Part shown: positions 8,688 through 16,590 of the stretch, piece by piece
How the letters are laid out: every line of letters starts with the position of its first letter
How positions within the stretch are numbered: the stretch's first letter is position 1
DNA from: JAVBMU01 sp031552185
GTDB lineage: Bacteria; Actinomycetota; Actinomycetes; Actinomycetales; Cellulomonadaceae
Direction: 5' to 3'
Length of the DNA stretch: 64,000 bases
NCBI GenBank assembly: GCA_031552185.1
Contig: JAVBMU010000100.1
Location: 34,192-98,191 of the forward strand
The notes under the pieces: model-generated
The model's input: the letters and a program-made list of their open reading frames with translations, nothing else
Databases searched by the model: none
What the model was told of the DNA's origin: nothing
Position numbers and translations under genes: made by a program

Positions 8688-9473
8688 TCAGCCCTTGGAG
8701 CGGGCCGTCCAGCGACCGGCGTCGTGGCTCACCACCAGATCCAGGCCGAAGGCGCCGGACAGTCCCTCGGCAGTCAGGACCTCGGCCGGCGGACCGGCCG
8801 AGTGCACCCGCCCGTCACGGAGTAACAGCGCGTGCGTGAAACCCGGTGGGATTTCCTCGACGTGGTGGGTCACCAGCACCAGCACCGGCGATCCGGGATC
8901 GGCGGCGAGTTCGGCGAGCGCCGCCACCAGTTCCTCGCGACCGCCCAGGTCCAGCCCCGCGCCCGGCTCGTCCAGGAGCAGGATCTCCGGATCGGTCATC
9001 AGCGACCGCGCAATCTGGGTGCGCTTGCGCTCCCCTTCGCTCAGCGTGCCGAATCGCCGGTCGGCGAGGTCCGCGACGCCGAAGGCCATCATCAGGTCAT
9101 GCGCGCGCGCGACGTCGAAGTCCTCGTACTTCTCGCGCCAGCGGCCCGTGACCCCATAGGCCGCTGTGAGGACGACGTCGCGCACCGTCTCGTGCCCGGG
9201 AATCCGGTCCGCGAGCGCGGCGCTCGAGAGCCCGATCCGAGGGCGCAGCTCGAACACGTCCACCCGGCCGAGCCGTTCGCCCAGCACCTCCACCGTGCCC
9301 GCCGAGGGATGCATCCGGGCGGCGGCCAGTTGCAGCATCGTCGTCTTGCCGGCGCCGTTGCGGCCGAGCACAACCCACCGCTGCCCGTCGTCGACCCGCC
9401 AGTCGATGTTCTCGAGGATGGTCTTCGGGCCACGTCGGACGCTCACTTGGCGCAAATCGAGAACGGTGCTCAT
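8688..9473 (-). CDS. Stand-alone ABC transporter ATPase
   Basis: This is a 261-residue single nucleotide-binding domain. It has Walker A GRNGAGKTTM (about residues 33-42), signature LSEGERKRTQIA, Walker B ILLLDEPGAGLD and H-loop VTHHVEE. No permease gene is next to it. The sequence resembles the YbbA/ModF-like iron or sulfonate-type ATPases, and similar orphan ATPases are widespread in actinobacteria. The start at 9473 is favoured by a TAGGGT hexamer eight bases upstream. It is divergently transcribed from the conserved gene at 9498. Its transport partner, if any, is unknown. Confidence 0.8.
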   Translation of the reverse strand: MSTVLDLRQVSVRRGPKTILENIDWRVDDGQRWVVLGRNGAGKTTMLQLAAARMHPSAGTVEVLGERLGRVDVFELRPRIGLSSAALADRIPGHETVRDVVLTAAYGVTGRWREKYEDFDVARAHDLMMAFGVADLADRRFGTLSEGERKRTQIARSLMTDPEILLLDEPGAGLDLGGREELVAALAELAADPGSPVLVLVTHHVEEIPPGFTHALLLRDGRVHSAGPPAEVLTAEGLSGAFGLDLVVSHDAGRWTARSKG

Positions 9474-9497
9474 GGTGGCCGACCCTATATTGGCCCG
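9474..9497. promoter_or_regulatory. Divergent promoter, probably leaderless on both sides
   Basis: On the plus strand TATATT (9486-9491) lies six bases before the GTG at 9498. On the minus strand TAGGGT (complement of 9482-9487) lies eight bases before the ATG at 9473. A -10 element this close to the start implies that transcription begins at the start codon. The two -10 boxes overlap, so the two genes may compete for polymerase. Confidence 0.55.
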
Positions 9498-10274
9498 GTG
9501 GACTCCCACTCAATCGGCACGCCACCACGCAGCACACTCCTCGCCCTGTGGCTCGCGCTCGGGGACCGGGCGCGGGAGCTTCCCCTGGGCGTGACGGCAA
9601 TTCAGCGCGACGACGAACCGCACCGCGTCGAGGGCATCGACGGCGTCGACGGCGTCGAGGCCCTCTTGCACCGCCACGCCGGCCGCACCGCGGCCGCCGT
9701 CGCGCTCCTGCCGATGCCCGGCGACATCCTCGGCGTCCCGGCTGCCGTCAGCCGGGAGGCGGCGGCGGCCGGCGAATGCGTCCTGCTCACCGCCGCCGAC
9801 GGCGCCCACCTCGCCATCGTGCCCGAGGTCACCCGGTTCGGCAGCAGCGTCGAGCCCGGGCACACCGTCACCTGGCAGGCAACTACGATCGGGCCGTGGC
9901 TCACCGGGGTATGGGCCGCCCTCGGCTCGCTGCGCGACGCCGACAGCGCCCTGCGCGTTTCGCTGCGGGTGGCCACCGACGCACTCGCCGCGCTCGACGT
10001 CGCCAAATGGCGCGACGACGCCGCCGGCGCCATCGCCGGCCTGCGCGCCACGACGTTGAGCCGGAACACCGTGCCGGCCGGCATCGACGCCCAGGCAATG
10101 CGCGTGCTCGCCCAGGCCGTCCGGCTGCGGGCCATCGTCGGCCTCGCCCGCGCCGACGACGGCGCCGCCGTCAATCTGTGGCAGGCCGACCAGCGGGGCG
10201 CCGCCCTCCAGGAGGTCGACCACGCCGCCCGGCGGGCCATCTGCGCGGCCACCCTGCCGCCGGCGGGCACGTAG
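9498..10274 (+). CDS. Conserved actinobacterial protein of unknown function
   Basis: This 258-residue Ala-rich soluble protein has no signal peptide, membrane segment or recognised catalytic motif. The C-terminal half (about 120-255) is predicted to be helical. The GTG at 9498 is chosen because a TATATT hexamer sits six bases before it, the same spacing seen at several other genes here. It is divergent to a lone ABC ATPase and followed convergently by glgM. No family was recognised with confidence, so no function is proposed. Confidence 0.6.
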   Translation: MDSHSIGTPPRSTLLALWLALGDRARELPLGVTAIQRDDEPHRVEGIDGVDGVEALLHRHAGRTAAAVALLPMPGDILGVPAAVSREAAAAGECVLLTAADGAHLAIVPEVTRFGSSVEPGHTVTWQATTIGPWLTGVWAALGSLRDADSALRVSLRVATDALAALDVAKWRDDAAGAIAGLRATTLSRNTVPAGIDAQAMRVLAQAVRLRAIVGLARADDGAAVNLWQADQRGAALQEVDHAARRAICAATLPPAGT

Positions 10275-10313
10275 GCCGGCGGCGCCGGTCCGCCCACTCT
10301 CCGGACGGAACGC

Positions 10314-11519
10314 CTACTCCGCCAGCACCGCCCGGTATACCGCCATGGTCCGCTCGGCGATCGCGGTCCAGGCGAAATGTTCCTCGGCCCGGCGGCGCCC
10401 GGCCCGACCCATGGCGGCGGCCCGCTCCGGGTCGAGCGCAAGCTGCGTCAGCGCCCGGGCGAGGTTTTCGACCCAACGGTCGGGGTCGGTCGGCGTGCCG
10501 GTGCCGTCGGCCACCTGGTCGATCGGCACCAGAATCCCGGTCTCGCCGTCGGCCACCACCTCGGGGATCCCGCCAGTCGCGGTCGCGACCACGGGCAGCG
10601 ACACCGCCATCGCCTCCAGGTTCACGATCCCGAGCGGCTCGTAGATCGACGGGCAGACGAACACCGTGCACGCGCTCAGTACCGCGATGAGTTCCGCACG
10701 CGGGAGCATCTGCTCGATCCACACCACGCCGTCGCGGTGCTCCTGCAACTTGGCCACGGCCCCGGAGACCTCGGCCGCGATCTCGGGCGTGTCCGGGGCG
10801 CCCGCGCAGAGCACCACCTGGACCTCGCGCGGCAGTTGTTCGACGGCGCGCAGCAGGTAGGGCAGCCCCTTCTGCCGGGTGATCCGGCCCACGAAGACGA
10901 CGGCCGGCCGGCTCGGGTCGATGCCGAACCGGCGCGCCACGCCGTCGGCCACCGCCCGGCCCGCGTCCGTCTCGGGCCGACGCCACCCGGCCAGGTCGAT
11001 GCCGTTGTGCACCACGTGCACCTTCGCCGGATCGACCGGGTAGACCCGCAGGATGTCCTCGCGCATCCCCGCCGAGACGGCGATGATGCCGGCGGCACCC
11101 TCGTAGGCCGTCCGCTCCGCCCAGGAGGACAGCGCGTAGCCGCCACCCAGTTGCTCGGCCTTCCACGGCCGCAGCGACTCCAGGGAATGCGCCGACAACA
11201 CGTGCGGCACCCCGTGCAGGAGGCCACCCAGGTGCCCGGCGAGGTTTGCATACCAGGTATGGGAATGCACGATGTCCGCGCCGGCGAGGTCGTTCGCCAT
11301 CGCGAGGTCGACGCCGAAGGTGCCGAGCACGGCGTCAATGCGGCCGAACGCCGACGGCACCGAGTAGCCGGTGACGCCGTCGGCGGAGCGCGGCCCGTCG
11401 AAGCACCGCACCCGCACCTCCGCGTGCGCCCGCAGGACGGCGGAAAGCTCGGCGACGTGGACGCCGGCCCCGCCGTAGACGTGGGGCGGGTATTCGCGGG
11501 TCAGCAGGTCGATCCTCAC
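10314..11519 (-). CDS. glgM: Glycogen synthase family / alpha-maltose-1-phosphate synthase
   Basis: This is a 401-residue two-domain glycosyltransferase. The N-terminus RIDLLTREYPPHVYGGAGVH binds the nucleotide sugar and acceptor. The C-terminal domain has KGLPYLLRAVEQ and the retaining-GT signature EPLGIVNLEA (about residues 305-315). In actinobacteria this gene, back to back with glgC, makes maltose-1-phosphate from ADP-glucose and glucose-1-phosphate for the GlgE pathway to alpha-glucan; older annotation calls it glgA. The GTG at 11519 is preceded at seven bases by TACGGT, which suggests a leaderless mRNA. Family certain; GlgM rather than GlgA is inferred from context. Confidence 0.9.
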   Translation of the reverse strand: MRIDLLTREYPPHVYGGAGVHVAELSAVLRAHAEVRVRCFDGPRSADGVTGYSVPSAFGRIDAVLGTFGVDLAMANDLAGADIVHSHTWYANLAGHLGGLLHGVPHVLSAHSLESLRPWKAEQLGGGYALSSWAERTAYEGAAGIIAVSAGMREDILRVYPVDPAKVHVVHNGIDLAGWRRPETDAGRAVADGVARRFGIDPSRPAVVFVGRITRQKGLPYLLRAVEQLPREVQVVLCAGAPDTPEIAAEVSGAVAKLQEHRDGVVWIEQMLPRAELIAVLSACTVFVCPSIYEPLGIVNLEAMAVSLPVVATATGGIPEVVADGETGILVPIDQVADGTGTPTDPDRWVENLARALTQLALDPERAAAMGRAGRRRAEEHFAWTAIAERTMAVYRAVLAE

Positions 11520-11526
11520 ATTCCAC

Positions 11527-11532
11527 ACCGTA
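11527..11532 (-). promoter_or_regulatory. -10 element of glgM (leaderless)
   Basis: TACGGT on the minus strand, seven bases before the GTG start of glgM. The short distance leaves no room for a ribosome-binding site. Confidence 0.5.
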
Positions 11533-11651
11533 GCCCACCCCCGCGGCGCACACCCCGACGAGCCCAACCGGACCGGGACGGCGGCGCGCTCGGGCGGTGA
11601 GCAGCGCCGTCCCAGTCAGCGAGTCGTTGGCGAGATTTGCACCCCGGGGTT

Positions 11652-11657
11652 TACCGT
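11652..11657 (+). promoter_or_regulatory. -10 element of glgC (leaderless)
   Basis: TACCGT six bases before the ATG of glgC. With the glgM element on the other strand it makes a 145-base divergent control region. Confidence 0.5.
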
Positions 11658-11663
11658 CAGGTC

Positions 11664-12905
11664 ATGGCTGCTCCCCGGGTTCTCGCCATCGTCCTCGCGG
11701 GTGGAGAGGGTAAGCGTTTGATGCCCCTCACCGAGGCTCGCGCCAAGCCCGCCGTTCCGTTCGGCGGCGTCTACCGGCTCGTCGACTTCGCGCTGTCCAA
11801 CCTGGTGAACTCCGGGTACCGACATCTGGTCGTCCTCACCCAGTACAAGTCGCACAGCCTCGACCGCCACATCGCCCGCACGTGGCGCCTGTCCTCGATC
11901 CTCGGCGACTACGTCGCGCCCGTCCCCGCCCAGCAACGCCTCGGCAAGCACTGGTATCTCGGCTCCGCGGACGCGATCTATCAGTGCCTCAACATCATCG
12001 ACGACGAACGACCCGACATCGTGGTCGTCACGGGCGCCGATCACGTCTACCGGATGGACTTCTCCCAGATGGTGTCGGCGCACCTGGCCTCCGGGGCCGA
12101 ATTCACGGTCGCCGGCATCCGGCAACCGGTCGCGCTCGCCGACCAGTTCGGCGTGATCGAGACCGACGCCGCGGATCCCGAGCGGATCACGGCGTTCCGC
12201 GAGAAGCCGAGCGATCCCGTGGCCCTGCCCGACTCCCCCGGCGAGATCCTCGCCTCCATGGGCAACTACGTCGCCAACGTCGACGCGCTGGTCGAAGCCG
12301 TCACCGCCGACGCCGCGAGCGACCACACCAAGCACGACATGGGCGGGGACGTGGTGCCCTGGTTCGTGGACCGCGGCCAGGCGGCGGTCTACGACTTCAT
12401 CCGCAACGACGTGCCCGGCTCGACCGACCGGGACCGGGACTACTGGCGCGACGTCGGCACGATCGACTCGTACTACGAGGCGAACAAGGACCTGATCGCG
12501 GTGACCCCCGTCTTCAACCTCTACAACCGGTCCTGGCCGGTGCAGGCGGGGATCCGCCCCCACCTGCCGCCCGCCAAATTCGTCCACGCCGGGCGCGGCC
12601 GGCTGGGCCACGCGGCGGACTCGATCGTCTCGCCCGGCGTCGTCATCTCCGGCGCGACCGCGGTGGGTTCCATCCTGTCCCCCGGCGTGCACCTGCATTC
12701 CTGGTCGGCGGTCTCCGATTCGGTCCTGATGGACGACGTCGAGGTCCAGCGCCACGCGCAGGTGCACCGGGCGATCCTCGACAAGGGCGTCACCGTGATG
12801 GAGCGGGCCAGGGTCGGCCTCGATCCGGAGCAGGATCTCGCCCGCGGCTTCACCGTCACGGAGTCCGGCCTCACCGTCGTGCCGAAGGGCGCGGTGGTCA
12901 AGTGA
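11664..12905 (+). CDS. glgC: Glucose-1-phosphate adenylyltransferase (ADP-glucose pyrophosphorylase)
   Basis: This 413-residue enzyme makes ADP-glucose from ATP and glucose-1-phosphate, feeding GlgM. The N-terminal nucleotidyltransferase domain has VLAGGEGKRLMPLTE (about residues 9-23), the KPAVPFGG site, and GADHVYRMD (about 124-132). The C-terminal quarter is a left-handed beta helix (ISGATAVGSILSPGV). Length matches the family. The start at 11664 is favoured because it begins MAAPRVLAIVLAGG and a TACCGT element lies six bases upstream. Its stop overlaps serB by four bases (GTGA). Confidence 0.96.
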   Translation: MAAPRVLAIVLAGGEGKRLMPLTEARAKPAVPFGGVYRLVDFALSNLVNSGYRHLVVLTQYKSHSLDRHIARTWRLSSILGDYVAPVPAQQRLGKHWYLGSADAIYQCLNIIDDERPDIVVVTGADHVYRMDFSQMVSAHLASGAEFTVAGIRQPVALADQFGVIETDAADPERITAFREKPSDPVALPDSPGEILASMGNYVANVDALVEAVTADAASDHTKHDMGGDVVPWFVDRGQAAVYDFIRNDVPGSTDRDRDYWRDVGTIDSYYEANKDLIAVTPVFNLYNRSWPVQAGIRPHLPPAKFVHAGRGRLGHAADSIVSPGVVISGATAVGSILSPGVHLHSWSAVSDSVLMDDVEVQRHAQVHRAILDKGVTVMERARVGLDPEQDLARGFTVTESGLTVVPKGAVVK

Positions 12906-13591
12906 GCGAGTCGATCGCCGCGGGCGGACCCGACGGCCCCCCGCGGCGCTTGCTCGTGCTCGACGTCGACTCGACCCTGATCACCGCCGAGGTGATCGAG
13001 TTGATTGCCGAGCACGCGGGGACCCGCGAACTGGTCGCGGAGATCACCGAGCGGGCGATGCGCGGGGAGCTCGATTTCGCGGCGTCGCTCACCGAGCGGG
13101 TGGCCACCCTGGCCGGGGTGCCGGTCGGCGTGCTCGACGACGTGCGGGCGGCCGTGCGGCTGACCCCCGGCGCACGGGAACTCGTGGGCGAGGCGCATCG
13201 GCGGGGCTGGGTGGTCGCCCTCGTCTCGGGTGGGTTCGCGGAGATCGTCGAGCCGATCGCGGCGAACCTCGGCATCTCGCACCTGCTGGCCAACCGGCTG
13301 GAGACCGCCGGCGGTCGCCTGACGGGGCGCACCGTCGGGCCGGTGATCGATCGGGCCGCCAAGGAACGCGCCCTGCGCGAGTTCGCGGCGCATCTCGCGG
13401 TGCCGATCGAGGCGACGGTGGCTATCGGCGACGGCGCCAATGACCTCGACATGATCGCCGCCGCCGGGATCGGGATCGCCTTCGCCGCCAAGCCGGTGGT
13501 TCGCGCGGCCGCGCCCTACGCCCTGGACGGCCCTCGGCTCGACGCCGCGCTGCCCCTCATCGACCGGATCGACGCCGCAGCGCGCACCTGA
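12902..13591 (+). CDS. serB: Phosphoserine phosphatase
   Basis: This is a 229-residue HAD-superfamily enzyme that dephosphorylates phosphoserine in the last step of serine synthesis. It has motif I DVDSTLI (about residues 20-26), motif II LVSGGF, the Lys in DRAAKERAL, and motifs III/IV GDGANDLDMI (about 180-189). It is a short form without the N-terminal ACT domains found in mycobacterial SerB2. The GTG start overlaps the end of glgC, so the two are co-translated although their pathways differ. A related sugar-phosphate or phosphonate phosphatase is a less likely alternative. Confidence 0.88.
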   Translation: MSESIAAGGPDGPPRRLLVLDVDSTLITAEVIELIAEHAGTRELVAEITERAMRGELDFAASLTERVATLAGVPVGVLDDVRAAVRLTPGARELVGEAHRRGWVVALVSGGFAEIVEPIAANLGISHLLANRLETAGGRLTGRTVGPVIDRAAKERALREFAAHLAVPIEATVAIGDGANDLDMIAAAGIGIAFAAKPVVRAAAPYALDGPRLDAALPLIDRIDAAART

Positions 13592-13625
13592 GCCCGGGCG
13601 TGGCGGTGGCCGCGACACCCAGCCG

Positions 13626-14159
13626 TCAGGCCGGCCGACCGACGTAGGTGAGCGCCGCCATGCCCTCGCCCCACTCCGACCAGGGCCTTCCCGACTCCAG
13701 CACCGAATAGGTCGCCGTCGGCACCCCCACGCGCACCTGCGCGATCGCCCCGGACTCGGACCTCTTCGGATTCGCCAGGTGGGCGGCCGTCGCCGCCATG
13801 GTCGGCTCGTGCCCGACGACGAGGATCGTGCGCACCCATACCTCGGTGCACCCGTGCACCAGCTCCAGCACGTCCTCGACCCCGGCCGAATACAGGTCCT
13901 CGGTCACGGCGGGATCGGGCGCGCCGTCGCCGATCCGGGCCGCCGCCAGCGCCCAGGTCTGCCGGGTGCGGACGGCGGCGGAGCAGAGCACCAGATCGGG
14001 GACCAGCCCGGAGGTGCGCAGCGCCACGCCGACCTTGCCCGCCTGCTTGCGTCCCGTCTGCGCGAGCGGACGCAGTTCGTCCGACATCCCCCCGCCCGGC
14101 TCGGCTTTCGCGTGGCGCAGCAGCACGAGCCGGCGGTGGTCGGCGGGCGGGGTCTTCAT
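13626..14159 (-). CDS. SixA-type histidine phosphatase
   Basis: This is a 177-residue protein of the phosphoglycerate-mutase-like histidine phosphatase family. The nucleophile motif LLRHAKAEPG lies at residues 12-22 and the second catalytic His in VVGHEPTM at about 113-120. It is a little longer than E. coli SixA (161) and lacks a phosphohistidine-kinase neighbour, so the substrate is open. The ATG start overlaps the fabI stop (ATGA), making it the third gene of the fabG-fabI operon. It is convergent with serB. Confidence 0.85.
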   Translation of the reverse strand: MKTPPADHRRLVLLRHAKAEPGGGMSDELRPLAQTGRKQAGKVGVALRTSGLVPDLVLCSAAVRTRQTWALAAARIGDGAPDPAVTEDLYSAGVEDVLELVHGCTEVWVRTILVVGHEPTMAATAAHLANPKRSESGAIAQVRVGVPTATYSVLESGRPWSEWGEGMAALTYVGRPA

Positions 14160-14923
14160 TGGCCCATGGCGTGCACGCCGCCGTCGACGTGCACGATCTC
14201 GGCCGTCGTCGCCGGGAACCAGTCGCTGAGCAGGGCCGCGACCGTCCGGGCGGTGGGCTCGGGGTCAGCCACATCCCAGCCCAGCGGGGCACGGTCCGAC
14301 CAGGCGTTCTCCATGGTGGCGAAGCCGGGAATCGCCTTCGCGGCGGTGGTCCGGATCGGGCCGGCCGAGACCAGGTTGCAGCGGATCCCATCGGGACCCA
14401 GGTCCCGGGCCAGGTAACGGTTCGTCGCCTCCAGCGCGGCCTTCGCGACGCCCATCCAGTCGTAGACCGGCCAGGCGTACTGCCCGTCGAAGGTGAGCCC
14501 GACGATCGACGAGCCCCGGCCGAGCAGCGGCTTGGCCGCCACCGCGAGCGACTTGAGTGAGAAGGCCGACGTCTCCACCGCCGTCGCCACCGCGGGCCAT
14601 TCGCCGGCGAGGAAATTCCCGCCCATGACCGACTGCGGGGCGAACCCGATGGAGTGCACCAGCCCGTCGATCCGGTCCAGGTGCTCGCCCACCCGGTCGG
14701 CGAGGGCGGCGAGGTCCTCGGCGTCGGTCACGTCGAGCGGGATCACCGGTGGCGCCGTCGGAAGCCGCCGGGCCGTCGCCTCGGTGAGCCGCAACGCGCG
14801 GCCCATCGACGTCAGGACCACCTCGGCGCCCTCGGTTTGCGCGAGGCGGGCGACGTGGAACGCGATGGAGGCGTCCGTCAGCACTCCGGTCACCAAGATC
14901 TTCTTGCCCTCGAGCAGGCCCAT
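14156..14923 (-). CDS. fabI: Enoyl-[acyl-carrier-protein] reductase (NADH), FabI/InhA type
   Basis: This 255-residue short-chain dehydrogenase catalyses the last reductive step of each fatty-acid elongation cycle. It has the FabI-type cofactor site (GKKILVTGVLTDASIA, residues 6-21), SIGFAPQ (about 92-98), and the catalytic Tyr-x6-Lys in YDWMGVAKAAL. This spacing matches InhA rather than ordinary SDRs. A strong site GGAAGGAAG precedes the ATG. fabG lies just upstream, the same order as mabA-inhA in mycobacteria, although the order alone does not prove mycolic acid synthesis. It is the target class of triclosan and isoniazid adducts. Confidence 0.93.
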   Translation of the reverse strand: MGLLEGKKILVTGVLTDASIAFHVARLAQTEGAEVVLTSMGRALRLTEATARRLPTAPPVIPLDVTDAEDLAALADRVGEHLDRIDGLVHSIGFAPQSVMGGNFLAGEWPAVATAVETSAFSLKSLAVAAKPLLGRGSSIVGLTFDGQYAWPVYDWMGVAKAALEATNRYLARDLGPDGIRCNLVSAGPIRTTAAKAIPGFATMENAWSDRAPLGWDVADPEPTARTVAALLSDWFPATTAEIVHVDGGVHAMGQ

Positions 14924-15032
14924 CGACTTCCTTCCCTTCGCCGGCCCGCCGCACGGCGGGTTGTTCGAGCGTACTGGCAGCCACGGACAACGTCACGCCA
15001 CCGGGCCGGTCCTGTGGACGGGGGCGCCCGGG

Positions 15033-15755
15033 TCAGTGCCCCATCCCGAAACCACCGTCGACGGGGACCACGGCCCCGGAGATGTAGGCGGCGTCGTCGG
15101 AGGCGAGGAAGACCACCGCGCCGGCGACCTCCGCCGGCTGGGCGAACCGCCCGGCCGGGATGACCGCCCGGTACGCGTCCTGCCGCTCCGGCGGCAGCGC
15201 GGCCGTCATCGCGGTCTCGATGAAACCGGGCGCGACGACGTTCGCCGTGATCCCCCGGCCGCCCAGTTCCCGCGTGATCGAGCGGGCCATGCCGACCAGC
15301 GCCGCCTTCGACGACGAGTAGTTCACCTGGCCGACCCCGCCGGACAGCCCGACGACGGAGGAGATCAGCACGATCCGGCCGTACCGCGCCCGGATCATGG
15401 ACTTTGATGCCCGCCGCACGCAGCGGAACGTCCCCGTGAGGTTGACGTCCAGGACGGCGTCGAAGTCCTCGTCGGTCATCCGCATCAGCAATTGGTCGCG
15501 CACGATGCCGGCATTGGCGACGAGCACGCCGACCGGGCCGAACTCGGCCTCGATCCGGGCGAAGGCGTCGTCGACCGCCGCCGTGTCCGTGATGTCTGCG
15601 TCAATGCCGAAGATGCCGTTCTCGCAGGTGCCACCGCGGTGGATGCTCGCGACCCGGTCGCCCGCCGCGACGAACCGCTCGGCGATCGCGCGACCGATGC
15701 CGCGGCTCGCCCCCGTGACGACGACGGTGCGGGGTCCGGTGGTGCTCACGGTCAC
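15033..15755 (-). CDS. fabG: 3-oxoacyl-[acyl-carrier-protein] reductase
   Basis: This is a 240-residue NADPH-dependent short-chain dehydrogenase that reduces beta-ketoacyl-ACP. It has the Rossmann motif TGASRGIG (about residues 14-21), NAGI (about 80-83), and the catalytic Ser-Tyr-Lys set in SSVVGLSGGVGQVNYSSSK. The C-terminal GFIETAMT is typical of FabG. It heads the fabG-fabI-phosphatase operon with a 109-base gap to fabI. The GTG start has GGAG seven bases upstream. Confidence 0.93.
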   Translation of the reverse strand: MTVSTTGPRTVVVTGASRGIGRAIAERFVAAGDRVASIHRGGTCENGIFGIDADITDTAAVDDAFARIEAEFGPVGVLVANAGIVRDQLLMRMTDEDFDAVLDVNLTGTFRCVRRASKSMIRARYGRIVLISSVVGLSGGVGQVNYSSSKAALVGMARSITRELGGRGITANVVAPGFIETAMTAALPPERQDAYRAVIPAGRFAQPAEVAGAVVFLASDDAAYISGAVVPVDGGFGMGH

Positions 15756-15907
15756 GGCATTCTCCAGGGGGCGGCCACGGCGGTGGCGAGGCGGAATGCG
15801 TCGGCGGGCCGCCGACGTCCGCCCGAACGGTACCGTGACGACGACGTGCCCCGCGCGCGAACACCCCGACGAATGTCCCGAACAAGATTGTTTGGTTCCT
15901 ACAAACG

Positions 15908-15913
15908 TAGACT
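15908..15913 (+). promoter_or_regulatory. -10 element of the DUF3099-SURF1 operon (leaderless)
   Basis: TAGACT six bases before the GTG at 15920, in a locally AT-rich stretch (15884-15910) that stands out from the surrounding GC-rich DNA. Confidence 0.5.
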
Positions 15914-15919
15914 GGTCGC

Positions 15920-16342
15920 GTGGGCACGAACGGTCGCGCGCGCAGGGGGTCGGCGAGCGCTCAGAGCATTACGAACGCGCAGCTTCCGCTGACCGCGCAG
16001 CAGTCCCGGCGGATGCGTACCTATCTGATCCAGATGGGGATCCGGTTGGTCTGTTTCGTCGGTGCGGTGGTGGCCGGGGGCGGCGTCCTGACGTGGGTCC
16101 TGATCGGCGCCGCCATCGTTCTGCCGTATACGGCGGTGATCTTCGCGAACGCCGGCCGCGACCGCGTGCAGTACACCACGTCCCCGGTCGAGCTTCGCGC
16201 CATAGCCGCCGGCGGGGACGCGGGCGCGCTCGGCTCCGCCGACCCGGGCGACAGCGACCGGCCCGGCGGGGACGGACCCGGCGCGGACGGACCCGGCGGG
16301 GACGGAATCGGCCCGAGCCCGAACGACAAGGAGCACGAATGA
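15920..16342 (+). CDS. DUF3099-type small membrane protein
   Basis: This 140-residue actinobacterial protein has two adjacent membrane helices (about residues 35-77: MGIRLVCFVGAVVAGGGVL and LIGAAIVLPYTAVIFA) forming a hairpin. A Gly/Asp-rich acidic tail follows (from about 98) with repeated DGPGxDGPG units. The layout matches the DUF3099 family, whose function is unknown. It starts an operon of three genes with four-base overlaps ending in a SURF1 protein, which suggests a link to the cytochrome oxidase or membrane. The GTG start is set by the leaderless -10 box. Confidence 0.75.
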   Translation: MGTNGRARRGSASAQSITNAQLPLTAQQSRRMRTYLIQMGIRLVCFVGAVVAGGGVLTWVLIGAAIVLPYTAVIFANAGRDRVQYTTSPVELRAIAAGGDAGALGSADPGDSDRPGGDGPGADGPGGDGIGPSPNDKEHE

Positions 16343-16590
16343 GCCCGATCGCCGCCGGCGGCGACGCCACGGACCTGATCTGCAGCGGCAAGGGGTGCCC
16401 CCAGGCGGCCCGCTGGGCGTTGCTGTGGAACAACCCGAAGATCCACAGCCCGGAGCGGCGCAAGGTCTGGCTCGCCTGCGACGAGCACCGCGGCCACCTC
16501 GAGACCTTTCTGGACGCGCGCTCATTCCGGCTGAGCACGATCGCCGTCGAGGACCTCACCGACGTGGATAGCGCCGGCGACCGCCCGTGA
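16339..16590 (+). CDS. Small conserved protein with a possible CxxxxC/CxxH zinc site
   Basis: This 83-residue soluble protein has its ATG overlapping the DUF3099 stop (ATGA) and its own stop overlapping the SURF1 start (GTGA). The cysteines in ICSGKGCPQ and the ACDEH group could form a single zinc site (C-x4-C ... C-x2-H). Small proteins of this kind occur beside SURF1 genes in other actinobacteria. The function is unknown. The tight coupling to SURF1 makes a role in oxidase assembly or metal handling an attractive guess, but nothing in the sequence proves it. Confidence 0.75.
   Translation: MSPIAAGGDATDLICSGKGCPQAARWALLWNNPKIHSPERRKVWLACDEHRGHLETFLDARSFRLSTIAVEDLTDVDSAGDRP

Noticed and set aside
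11520..11663. Riboswitch or leader RNA between glgM and glgC
   Set aside because: Both genes have -10 boxes within seven bases of their starts, leaving no leader; no conserved RNA structure was seen.
14156..15755. Mycolic-acid (FAS-II mabA-inhA) operon as proof of a mycolate-making organism
   Set aside because: fabG-fabI order occurs in many actinobacteria without mycolic acids; no other mycolate genes are in the window.
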